DNA of 64,000 bases from Hyphobacterium sp. CCMP332 (lineage in GTDB: Bacteria; Bacteroidota; Bacteroidia; Cytophagales; CCMP332): assembly GCA_014323545.1 (NCBI GenBank), contig CP058647.1:3078001-3142000 (forward strand). Reading direction: 5' to 3'. This document shows, one piece after another, positions 17,886 through 26,365 of this stretch. Position 1 is the first letter of the stretch. The number at the start of each line of letters is the position of its first letter. The notes beneath the pieces were generated by a model, which was given only the letters and a program-made list of their open reading frames with translations, was not told the origin of the DNA and searched no databases. Position numbers and translations under genes: made by a program.

Positions 17886-19706
17886 TCAAGCTGGTATACG
17901 AATACCAATTACCAGAATATCATCTAATTGTTCCTGGTTCGTGTCGCTCATCCATTTTTCTATGGTTTCATCAAGGATTTTCCTTTGTTCTTCCATGTCT
18001 TTTTTATGGATATCCAATAAAAGATTTCTAAATCTTCTATACATAAATTTCTTCCCTTTAGGCCCGCCAAACTGATCGGCATAACCGTCTGAAAAGATAT
18101 AATAAACATCACCGGATTTTACATCTAACCTGTGATTGGTAAATTCTTCTTTTTCTTCTTGCAGGATATGAATTCCAATAGGAAATTTATTTCCCTTTAC
18201 TATTTCAAGCTCATTGTTTCTGATTCTATACAAAGGGTTAAAGGCCCCTGCAAAATCTAATCTATTCTTTTTTAAATCAAATGAACACAAAGCCAAATCC
18301 ATTCCGTCTTTGGCGGTGGTTCCATCATGGGTTTGCCTCAATGTACTTGTTACAGATTCATTAAGCTGATCTAGTACCATTGCAGCATTCTCACCTTTTG
18401 TAACGTTAACTGCCATATTAAGGTTATTATAACCTACAATAGACATAAATGCACCCGGTACCCCATGACCTGTACAATCAACGGCAGCGATCATAATTTT
18501 ATCTTGAAATGCATCCATCCAATAAAAGTCACCGGAAACAATATCCTTGGGTTTGTAAAGAATAAATGATTCTTTCAAGTGCTTCCTCATAAGGGTGGAA
18601 GGAGGGAGGATTGACTGTTGTATCCTTTTAGCATAGTGAATACTGTCTGTAACTTTTACATAAAGTTCTTCCAGTTTTAAATTTTTGGCTTCAATTTCTT
18701 TAGACTGGCTTTCTATTTCTTCTTTTTGCTTTACGACTTCCTCAGTACGATCTTTAACTTTTTCTTCAAGGTGTTCCTTGAGTTCGTATAGTTCATCTCT
18801 CATCTGCAGCAATGCATGTCCGAGAGTATCTTTATCACTTAAAGGCTTGTACGGTGCATGGAAATTACCAATACCCACTTGTCTTGAAAATTCAACGGTT
18901 TCTTTCAAACCATCCACCAGTTGGTTCATTGCAACACACATTTCACCGATTTCATCATCTCTGGGTGGAATTTTCTCCTGAGGCAAAATACCCTTTCCCA
19001 GAGAATTAAGCATGTTTTTTAGTGTGTGGACCGGGGCTACTATAGAGCGCACAGTGAAAATGGCCACAAATATTCCAATTATAATAAGACCGATTCCGGT
19101 TGATGATATAATGAAATTCAAAAACTGGAAACTTTCCAACATATCCTTACTTACTTCTTCTGTCTGTACAAGCTGGCGCATTGAAAGCTCCTCAACCAAA
19201 TCTAATACCACAGTTGTCTGAGTTTCAATCATACCGTCATTTACTATCTCCTCGGCCATGAATTTGGTAAGCCCATCTTCATAATCGGCAAAGGTTTTGA
19301 GCATGTTCATCACTTGTTCATGCGAAAGAAACAATTGATCGATCATTTTAAAAAGTTCATCCAATTGTTGCTGTTCTTGCTCATCCCAGTTTTCAGAAAG
19401 TGTTTTTAACTCTGTCCTTAATTCCTGGTAATCTTCATAAATAAGTTTTGGAAGTAATTTTTTACTACTCTGATTTTGTTTTTGTTGAGATAACCAGTTT
19501 GTGATTAGCAATTTAGATCGAACGATCATCAGATTCAAAGCTTCCAGCTTATCAACCGAAGGGTTGTAAACTTCTGTGATCTCTTTATTAATGCTGGAAC
19601 TCTCGGTTACAGTTTTAAAGGTTAATATAAAATTGAGTAGCGATAAAAAGATAAGAATAGCAAAACCTAGTCCAATCCTCGTACCTACCGTAAACCTTAT
19701 TCTCAT
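17886..19706 (-). CDS. siaA: SiaA-like membrane PP2C/SpoIIE phosphatase with HAMP domain
   Basis: This inner-membrane receptor phosphatase has TM1 at about residues 7-28, a helical periplasmic sensor region (about 30-195) rich in glutamine and leucine, TM2 (VRSIVAPVH precedes the HAMP linker), a HAMP domain, a coiled coil (KQKEEIESQSKEIEAKNLKL) and a C-terminal SpoIIE/PP2C domain. The metal-binding motifs DIVSGDFYW and DCTGHGVPGAFMS and the later FSDGYADQFGG are intact, so it should be active. I start at the ATG at 19706 (RIRFTVGTRIGLGF), 42 bases inside the longest frame. By analogy it dephosphorylates the SiaC-like protein in response to a periplasmic cue. Confidence 0.85.
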   Translation of the reverse strand: MRIRFTVGTRIGLGFAILIFLSLLNFILTFKTVTESSSINKEITEVYNPSVDKLEALNLMIVRSKLLITNWLSQQKQNQSSKKLLPKLIYEDYQELRTELKTLSENWDEQEQQQLDELFKMIDQLFLSHEQVMNMLKTFADYEDGLTKFMAEEIVNDGMIETQTTVVLDLVEELSMRQLVQTEEVSKDMLESFQFLNFIISSTGIGLIIIGIFVAIFTVRSIVAPVHTLKNMLNSLGKGILPQEKIPPRDDEIGEMCVAMNQLVDGLKETVEFSRQVGIGNFHAPYKPLSDKDTLGHALLQMRDELYELKEHLEEKVKDRTEEVVKQKEEIESQSKEIEAKNLKLEELYVKVTDSIHYAKRIQQSILPPSTLMRKHLKESFILYKPKDIVSGDFYWMDAFQDKIMIAAVDCTGHGVPGAFMSIVGYNNLNMAVNVTKGENAAMVLDQLNESVTSTLRQTHDGTTAKDGMDLALCSFDLKKNRLDFAGAFNPLYRIRNNELEIVKGNKFPIGIHILQEEKEEFTNHRLDVKSGDVYYIFSDGYADQFGGPKGKKFMYRRFRNLLLDIHKKDMEEQRKILDETIEKWMSDTNQEQLDDILVIGIRIPA

Positions 19707-19790
19707 TCTACTCTGGCTATTACTTATAAAGCAATAATAGCTATTCACATAGATTTATAAAAAGATTTAGCTAATGCTTTGCTAATTTTA

Positions 19791-20975
19791 TTATAAAGTT
19801 TTCAGAAGGTCTCTGTAATATCTGGCCTTTTCAGGATTGTTAAGTGCTGTATAGATATTGTCGAGGGCGATTATAGTGTCTTTTCTTTTTGGATTTAATT
19901 CAAAAGATTTTTTCATAAAAGGAAGGGCCTCTTGAAATAATTTGGTCACTTTATCCTGAACTTCAAAAATTGTGAGAATATCAGCATCCGGATCCAGATC
20001 ATTGGCCATGGTTACCCCTCTGTTGTAGTATAGCAGTCCAAGATTATAATTAGCCAAAATAGCATCAGGTTTTAATTCAAGAGCTTTTTTATAGTATTCT
20101 TTGGCTTTATCTATGTAAATATCATAATTAGGTTCCCCAACAAATTTTTCCGCATAACTCTCATACTGAATGGCCAGTAGTATTAAATAGTCAACATTCT
20201 GCGGGTCGAGCTTTATTGCTTTATGAAGCACATGCTCTCTTTCCGTAATATCACCGGCTTCCTGTAAATATTTCAAATGCAATTCCACCAATTCCTTTCT
20301 TGTTGGATGTCTTTCATTTCCTTCATTCAAAATTGCAAAGGCAGATTCTTTATCATTTAATGCCCAGTAGGTTTTAGCAAGATAGAAATACAACTGATAA
20401 GTGTTTAAACCACGTGCTTTTGCCTTTAAAAGGAATTTTTTAGCGTTGCCGAAATCAGTATTACTAAATGCAGCATAACCTGTGAGGAAGATAGCATTGG
20501 CGTCAATATCTGATGGATTCACTTCTTCCATTATATCCAGGTACAAATTGAAAAGCTTATACGCATCCCTGAATTGCTCTGCCTGAAATTTAACAACACC
20601 GTCATTATAATAACGCTTCGCTAACAAATCGTATATTTTTTCGCATTCTTTTGCCCATTCTTTATCTGCTGTTTTATCCAAGTCAATGCATTCAGAGCAG
20701 GAATTGGCTACCGCAGTTCTATATTGAGAGAATGGGTTATCATTATCTTTTTGCTTGAAATACTCATTGTATATGTAAGCTCTGAAATACCATGTATCTG
20801 CTTGTTTTGAGGTCACTTCATTTATTATGGCTACATCAATAGCTTGTCTTGCTTCTTCCAACTTACCTTCCTGTAAATAATTCACAGCCTCTGCTTTTTT
20901 CAAAGGTTGAGCAGTAAGGTTGCTTAGAGCAATCAGAACAAAAACGAGCGATATGTAAAATGCCCTTTTCATCAT
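19791..20975 (-). CDS. Exported TPR-repeat protein
   Basis: A signal peptide (MMKRAFYISLVFVLIALSNLTA, about 22 residues) leads a 370-residue mature protein made of tetratricopeptide repeats, for example YYNDGVVKFQAEQFRDAYKL, AKEYYKKALELKPDAILANY and AKKFLLKAKARG. TPR arrays bind other proteins, here in the periplasm or at the cell surface. The start overlaps the YfiR-like gene by four bases and the stop is about 85 bases before the chosen start of the phosphatase. The context suggests that it works with the YfiR-like protein as the extracytoplasmic arm of the Sia-type module, which is inference. Confidence 0.82.
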   Translation of the reverse strand: MMKRAFYISLVFVLIALSNLTAQPLKKAEAVNYLQEGKLEEARQAIDVAIINEVTSKQADTWYFRAYIYNEYFKQKDNDNPFSQYRTAVANSCSECIDLDKTADKEWAKECEKIYDLLAKRYYNDGVVKFQAEQFRDAYKLFNLYLDIMEEVNPSDIDANAIFLTGYAAFSNTDFGNAKKFLLKAKARGLNTYQLYFYLAKTYWALNDKESAFAILNEGNERHPTRKELVELHLKYLQEAGDITEREHVLHKAIKLDPQNVDYLILLAIQYESYAEKFVGEPNYDIYIDKAKEYYKKALELKPDAILANYNLGLLYYNRGVTMANDLDPDADILTIFEVQDKVTKLFQEALPFMKKSFELNPKRKDTIIALDNIYTALNNPEKARYYRDLLKTL

Positions 20976-21574
20976 TCAATCAATATTCCAAGGTCAGAAA
21001 GTACTGAGCTAACCTGAAGCGAATACGACTCTGCTGTTTTCTTATTTATTTCAAATTTTATTTTGTTATTTCTTACAACGAAATTAATTATGGCACCCTG
21101 CCGGGCCAAACCTTCTCCTTCGGTAATTATAAGTGTGCTTTTTCCCTGTAATTTAGATATAACAGAATTCAGGACATTGCTCTTATCATCAGGGATATAA
21201 AGAATATGACATTTCTCAATTTTAGAAACACTATTGAATTTCTTAATTGCAATTTTTTGACCCTCTACATCGCCGTACCTATCTTTGAGGTCGTTGAGAT
21301 AAGATTCAAGAGGAGAATCCCCTAAAAGTCCTATAACGAACTCTCCGCTGTTATATGAAGATGGCCATTCAATATACTTTGTAAATGCCCAAATAAATGT
21401 TTTCTTGAATTGAAGATTCGGATCATCTGCCGGAAGTGTAAACTTTAGGTCAAAGCTCGACAGGGTGACAAAAAGCAGAAGCAATGAAACGATTCTGTTT
21501 CTCACGAAGTAATTAATTGATGCGATTTGGTTGCTTCTGTGTTTAATATGCCCTTTTTGGTAAGGGGTTATCAA
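20972..21574 (-). CDS. YfiR/HmsC-family (DUF4154) periplasmic protein
   Basis: The pattern of this 200-residue protein fits the YfiR family: FIWAFTKYIEWPSSYNSGEFVIGLLGDSPL near the start (here in pieces FIWAFTKYIEWP and FVIGLLGDSP), KKCHILYIPD-like KCHILYIPDD, STLIITEGEGLARQGAIINF and KIKFEINKKTAE. In Pseudomonas YfiR is a periplasmic repressor of the diguanylate cyclase YfiN. No YfiN is present here. The ATG gives about 25 residues before the hydrophobic signal (IVSLLLLFVTLSS); a GTG at 21503-21505 would give a tidier signal peptide (RNRIVSLLLLFV). It is the first gene of the six-gene cluster. Confidence 0.84.
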   Translation of the reverse strand: MITPYQKGHIKHRSNQIASINYFVRNRIVSLLLLFVTLSSFDLKFTLPADDPNLQFKKTFIWAFTKYIEWPSSYNSGEFVIGLLGDSPLESYLNDLKDRYGDVEGQKIAIKKFNSVSKIEKCHILYIPDDKSNVLNSVISKLQGKSTLIITEGEGLARQGAIINFVVRNNKIKFEINKKTAESYSLQVSSVLSDLGILIE

Positions 21575-21670
21575 ATACTATTCCAAAGTCAAATATGAGA
21601 ATATTTTTATTAAAATGATACTATTTGCATCAATTCAAGCCATTTTTTTTAAGAATGAAGGATTTAAATT

Positions 21671-23458
21671 TTAACGGGAGATATTTCTGTTTTCACTTAT
21701 ATTAATATCACCATTTAATGACATTTCCCTTAATATTCCTGATATTTCAGAGGGGTCTAATTTAAAAAATATTTTATTTAAGTCATTTAGGTTCAGTGAT
21801 TTATGTAAATCCAGAAGATTGAGTATTTTATTTTTCAAAGCTTCTTTGTCAAGGGATTGGAATTTTTCCAAACAATTATCACAAACACCACATTCAGAGT
21901 AGTTTTCTTCTCCAAAATAATCCTGTAAATAATTACTCCTACAGGTGTTTTTTAGTTCTGTAAAGTGAATCATTGACCTCATACGGTCAAAATACCTTTT
22001 GCGATCTATTTCAAGTTGTTTTTCAGTGATAAATGACGAATGTGTATCCTGACGTGGTAGGAGGAATGTAATTTTAGGCAAATCAGAGCGTGGTATATAA
22101 TCAATGATTTTAAGATCATTTAACTTTTTAAGATACTCAATAACCTGATTATGCTCCAATATCGTTTTAGAAGCAATTTGATCTTCATTTATTTTTACAT
22201 AAGAACTAAAAATTTCACCGCCGTACATCCTAATGATGGATTTTAGAAATAGATCGAATTTTGGATTTGCAACCTGAAAACTGTAAAGTTCTTTATTGTC
22301 GGGTAGAATATTTAATGTAGATACAGAGCTGGAATTTTCTTCAAATTGAACAAATCCGTGTTTTTCCAACTCTTTAATGCTATAATAAGTGCTTAGGACG
22401 GAGGTATTAAATTTCTTACTGAATTTTTCAAGATCAAAATTGAAACTCTGCATTTCCCCACTGCCTAATGCCAATTGAAAGTGATTGCAAATTCCGGTAT
22501 AGACTTGTCTTAAAACCTTCAATTCAGGAAAACGCATTGAAGTCTTTGATTTTAATTCTTCAATATCCCTATCCTGGTAGATAATTATAGCTTCCGAATA
22601 CTTTTCATCTCTACCTGCTCTTCCCGCTTCTTGATAATAAGCTTCAAGGCTATCCGGAAGATCTAAATGGGCTACCAGTCTTACATCGCCTTTGTCAATT
22701 CCCATTCCAAATGCATTGGTTGCAACAATTATGCGGATTTTGTTTTTTATCCAATCGCTCTGAATTTTATCACGCATCTGTGTACTCAATCCGGCATGAT
22801 AATAAGCAGACCTGAAGCCATTTTTTTCCAATAAATTTGAATAGTAACGCGTATTTTTTCGACTGCGGACATAAAGAATTACAGCGTCTTTTGTATTGGA
22901 TAAATGATTGAGCAGGACATTTAATTTGTTTTGAGTTTTTATCGCTTTATAACATAGATTCGCTCTTGCAAAGCTTTTTCTAAAAGTAATGGCATCTGGG
23001 ATATTTAACTTTTCAATTATATCCTTTTGTATTTGAGGCGTGGCGGTCGCAGTCAGCGCCAATACCCGAACCTTTTGAGATAAGTGCTCCCTTATATTGG
23101 CGATTTCCAAATAAGCAGGACGAAAATCATAACCCCACTGCGAAATACAATGGGCTTCATCAATTACCAAAAGACTAACCTTCATATTCTTTAGCCTTGC
23201 GATAAACAAATCAGATTTCAATCTTTCTGGCGAGACATAAAGAAATTTGGTGTTTCCGTAAACACAATTATCAAGTGCGATATCGATTTCGTGTTTGTGC
23301 ATTCCACTGATAATTGCTTTTGCTTTTATTCCCCTTTGAACTAACTGCTCAACCTGGTCTTTCATCAAGGCAATCAATGGGGAAATGACAATTGTTAATC
23401 CCGGTAAAATTAGACCCGGTACTTGAAAGCAAATGGATTTGCCTCCACCGGTCGGCAT
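21671..23458 (-). CDS. recQ: RecQ-family DNA helicase with disrupted N-terminus
   Basis: RecQ unwinds DNA during recombination and fork repair. From the ATG at 23458 the frame has Walker A (MPTGGGKSICFQVPG), the DEAH box (VIDEAHCISQWGYDFRP), motifs III-VI (LTATATP, GMGIDKGDVR, QEAGRAGRD), and the zinc-binding region (CRSNYLQDYFGE with CGVCDNC). There is no HRDC domain. The conserved N-terminal part (KFWGFSSFRSLQEDI, the adenine-contacting segment) lies upstream in the same frame but is cut by a TAA at 23543-23545, fifteen codons after an ATG at 23588-23590. So the product is either truncated, or the sequence contains an error, or the gene is decaying. Confidence 0.88.
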   Translation of the reverse strand: MPTGGGKSICFQVPGLILPGLTIVISPLIALMKDQVEQLVQRGIKAKAIISGMHKHEIDIALDNCVYGNTKFLYVSPERLKSDLFIARLKNMKVSLLVIDEAHCISQWGYDFRPAYLEIANIREHLSQKVRVLALTATATPQIQKDIIEKLNIPDAITFRKSFARANLCYKAIKTQNKLNVLLNHLSNTKDAVILYVRSRKNTRYYSNLLEKNGFRSAYYHAGLSTQMRDKIQSDWIKNKIRIIVATNAFGMGIDKGDVRLVAHLDLPDSLEAYYQEAGRAGRDEKYSEAIIIYQDRDIEELKSKTSMRFPELKVLRQVYTGICNHFQLALGSGEMQSFNFDLEKFSKKFNTSVLSTYYSIKELEKHGFVQFEENSSSVSTLNILPDNKELYSFQVANPKFDLFLKSIIRMYGGEIFSSYVKINEDQIASKTILEHNQVIEYLKKLNDLKIIDYIPRSDLPKITFLLPRQDTHSSFITEKQLEIDRKRYFDRMRSMIHFTELKNTCRSNYLQDYFGEENYSECGVCDNCLEKFQSLDKEALKNKILNLLDLHKSLNLNDLNKIFFKLDPSEISGILREMSLNGDINISENRNISR

Positions 23459-23590
23459 TAGGGCAAGCGTGTCATTGCCTTTTAAGGTATTATTTATTAT
23501 ATCCTCCTGAAGTGATCTAAAGGAGGAGAAGCCCCAAAATTTTTAAGAACCTTCTTTTGGATCAGAGGGAATATTATTTCCCTCTTTCAT
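23459..23590 (-). other. recQ: N-terminal recQ coding segment with in-frame stop
   Basis: An ATG at 23590 overlaps the stop of the upstream PLP-enzyme gene as TAATG and opens 15 codons (MKEGNNIPSDPKEGS), then TAA at 23543-23545, then KFWGFSSFRSLQEDI in the same frame running into the Walker A region. RecQ proteins usually have I/V-L-K-K before the aromatic-G. Reading GTT CTT AAA in the shifted frame restores VLK, so a +1/-1 pair of indels, or one base change making the stop, could explain it. Confidence 0.55.
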
Positions 23591-24729
23591 TAAGAAATGG
23601 CTTGTTTTAGGTCATCGACTAGATCTTCAGCATCTTCTATTCCAACACTCAATCGGATCAAAGTGTCTTTTAAGCCGGCTTTTTCTCTTTCTTCTTTTGG
23701 AATACTTGCATGTGTCATTGATGCCGGATGGCCACTAAGCGATTCAACTCCACCTAATGATTCGGCAAGGGTAAAGAGTTTTAATTTTTTCAAAACATCC
23801 AGTGCCACTTCAATTTTATCATTTTTTAAAGTGAATGAAATCATGCCCCCAAAATCTTTCATTTGTTTTTTGGCAATCTCGTGGTTCACATGCGTAGGAA
23901 TACCCGGCCAATAAACTCTTTCGACAGATGAATGATTATGTAAAAAATCGGCAATTACTTTACCATTTTCACAATGTCTTTGCATTCGGATATGAAGTGT
24001 TTTCAGCCCTCTAAGTGTTAAAAAACAATCCTGTGGACCGGGAACGCCACCACAAGAATTCTGGATAAAAGAAAGGTCTTCATGTAATTTATCACTATTA
24101 AGCAAAATAGCACCCATTACTACATCGGAATGGCCTGCCAAATATTTAGTAACAGAATGCATAACCATGTCTGCACCTAAATCCAAAGGATTTTGCAGGT
24201 ATGGGGTTGCAAAAGTATTGTCAACTACAGTTAAAATATTTTTTGATCTCGCAATTTTACATACAGCCTCAATATCAATTATATTAAGAAGCGGGTTCGT
24301 TGGGCTTTCAACCCAAATCAATTTTGTATTTGGTGAAATTGCTTCCTTTAAGGCTTCAATATTTGCCATTGAAATGAAATTGAATTTAATACCGTATTGA
24401 GCGAATACTTTGGTAAATATTCTATAGGTGCCACCGTAAAGGTCATTAGTGGAAACAACTTCATCACCTGGTTTTAAGAGTTTTACAATGGCATCAACGG
24501 CTGCCATTCCGGAAGCAAAGCACAATCCGTGCTTAGCATTTTCTAGGGCTGCTAGATTATTTTGTAAGGCCGTTCTTGTTGGATTGTGAGTTCTGGAATA
24601 CTCATATCCTTTATGATCACCTGGTGCACTCTGCGCATAAGTTGATGTTTGGTAAATGGGAGTCATAACTGCTCCTGTAGCCGGATCGGGTTCTATTCCC
24701 GCGTGTATTGCTTTGGTTCCGAATTTCAT
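23590..24729 (-). CDS. Trans-sulfuration PLP enzyme (cystathionine gamma-synthase or gamma-lyase)
   Basis: A cytosolic fold-type I PLP enzyme of the Cys/Met metabolism family. Motifs: YQTSTYAQ, EYSRTHNPTRTALQ, FASGMAAVDA, ESPTNPLLNI, VVDNTFATPYLQNPLDLGADMVMHS (only parts shown in sequence order), and the PLP lysine in SVTKYLAGHSD. The C-terminal LAESLGGVESL and SHP-like SGHPASMTHAS are diagnostic. Sequence alone does not separate synthase (methionine synthesis) from lyase (cysteine from cystathionine); the family in this phylum is often annotated as either. It begins one base after the MscS gene and is coupled to the recQ start. Confidence 0.92.
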   Translation of the reverse strand: MKFGTKAIHAGIEPDPATGAVMTPIYQTSTYAQSAPGDHKGYEYSRTHNPTRTALQNNLAALENAKHGLCFASGMAAVDAIVKLLKPGDEVVSTNDLYGGTYRIFTKVFAQYGIKFNFISMANIEALKEAISPNTKLIWVESPTNPLLNIIDIEAVCKIARSKNILTVVDNTFATPYLQNPLDLGADMVMHSVTKYLAGHSDVVMGAILLNSDKLHEDLSFIQNSCGGVPGPQDCFLTLRGLKTLHIRMQRHCENGKVIADFLHNHSSVERVYWPGIPTHVNHEIAKKQMKDFGGMISFTLKNDKIEVALDVLKKLKLFTLAESLGGVESLSGHPASMTHASIPKEEREKAGLKDTLIRLSVGIEDAEDLVDDLKQAIS

Positions 24730-24730
24730 T

Positions 24731-26356
24731 TTAGCTGTTTTGATAATTATTGATAAAATCGTTTTTAAGTGATTGAAGCTTTTCCTTATTCAATTCGTAT
24801 GTCGGTGAAAGGGTTTCTTTTCCCGGAAAAGTTTCCATGTGAAGCGTTGTAGTAGGAAAAGCAAAATTTACGCCAATGGCATCTGCAAGTCTTACAATAG
24901 CAAGTAAAATTTCATCTCTTGCTTTTAACTCTTCAGACCATGTAGGAACATCAAAGAAAATGTAGAACATGATATTTAACGAGAAATCCGCCATTTCATT
25001 GAAATGTATTTCCATCCGGTCTTTAACTGTATTGGGATGCTTATTAACGAGTTCTCTTAGCCCCTCTACAAAAACTTCTATAGCTTGAGGAGGTGTGTCG
25101 TACATGAGCCCAATTTTTGTATAAAATCTTCTGTAATTTCTTAAACCGTGATTGTCGATGGCGCTATCGGCCAGTTTACCATTTGGAACCGAAAGAAGAG
25201 AGTTCCGAAAGGTCCGGATTCTTGTAGATCTGAAACCTACCTCTTCAACGGTTCCGTCCACTCCGTCGGTTGTGATCCACTGACCTATTTGAAAGGGTCT
25301 GTCCACAAATATCATTATTGAACCAAAAAAGTTTTTCAAGGTATCCTGAGCGGCCAAAGCCAGGGCCAAACTTCCAATTGATAAACCGGTCAGCAATGGT
25401 ATTATATTGACATTAAGATTTAATAAAACAAACAGGGATCCGATAAGAACAATGAAGACTTTTAATATCTTTCTTAATAATGGAATCAATTGGTCATCGA
25501 GCGTGCTTTCGGTTTGTTCAGCTTTTGCCATCAAATAATCACTGAGCAAATCTGTCATTTTATACACCACGATGGTAATGAGAATAGGCACAACCGCCTT
25601 GATTCCAATAATGAGGTATTTGTTCAACTCAATTGGAAGCATAAGACCGGGAATTAACAATAATACTACCCCCAGAATTATTAGTATGCTGGTAGGTCGG
25701 GTAACGGGTAGAATAACCCTTTTTGCAATTTTATCAACTCCTTTTATTACCAGCAATCGTCTCGCAATTTTGCGAAGTAATAGATCGACTAATCTTTCCA
25801 GCAATACTGCAATTGTTATGATTATGAACAAACCTGTGAGTTGCCATATTTTTAAACCAAAAACCTTTTTTTCGGCTCCTTTTGGTAAAAAATCTATTAA
25901 ATGGTCTATGCCAAGAATAAAAGTGCTACTGTATAGATTTTGAATTGCATTGACGGAATTTTCAGAATACTTCCATTGATCTCCATATTTTTTTAGATAA
26001 ATCTCCGGCAGATCTTTATGTACAATATATTCTCTCGCATCTCTTAAAGAGTCGAAATAATTTGAATTTCTTGGAATTTCCTCAATTGCGATATATAGCC
26101 CCCTCGCGTCGAAGACCATTTTCAATTTTTTGGATAATTCTATAATTTCTTTTTGCGAATAACCTTTCGGACGGATTAATGATTCAGCCGCCAGTCTTGG
26201 TTTATAGTTTTCTTCGTTTAAGTATTTTAAATGATTCAAGACCGAGTGATAAGGACTTTTAAGTTCGACTTGTAATTTGTCCTTTTCTTGAGCCCCGACA
26301 GAATTACAGGGAATAGTTAAAACTATATAAAATATAAAGAAAAATAGTATTCGCAT
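24731..26356 (-). CDS. MscS-family mechanosensitive ion channel
   Basis: A signal peptide is followed by a periplasmic region (about 25-150), then five or so TM helices from residue 170 to 330 and the MscS core: the pore helix and beta domain include LSIGSLALALAAQDTLKNFFGS and MIFVDRPFQIGQWI, followed by VEEVGFRSTRIRTF. Such channels open under membrane tension and release osmolytes. It is longer than E. coli MscS (541 versus about 286 residues) because of the N-terminal module, as in the mid-size MscS group. It sits nine bases after the large anchored protein and one base before the PLP enzyme. Confidence 0.93.
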   Translation of the reverse strand: MRILFFFIFYIVLTIPCNSVGAQEKDKLQVELKSPYHSVLNHLKYLNEENYKPRLAAESLIRPKGYSQKEIIELSKKLKMVFDARGLYIAIEEIPRNSNYFDSLRDAREYIVHKDLPEIYLKKYGDQWKYSENSVNAIQNLYSSTFILGIDHLIDFLPKGAEKKVFGLKIWQLTGLFIIITIAVLLERLVDLLLRKIARRLLVIKGVDKIAKRVILPVTRPTSILIILGVVLLLIPGLMLPIELNKYLIIGIKAVVPILITIVVYKMTDLLSDYLMAKAEQTESTLDDQLIPLLRKILKVFIVLIGSLFVLLNLNVNIIPLLTGLSIGSLALALAAQDTLKNFFGSIMIFVDRPFQIGQWITTDGVDGTVEEVGFRSTRIRTFRNSLLSVPNGKLADSAIDNHGLRNYRRFYTKIGLMYDTPPQAIEVFVEGLRELVNKHPNTVKDRMEIHFNEMADFSLNIMFYIFFDVPTWSEELKARDEILLAIVRLADAIGVNFAFPTTTLHMETFPGKETLSPTYELNKEKLQSLKNDFINNYQNS

Positions 26357-26365
26357 AAATGCAGA

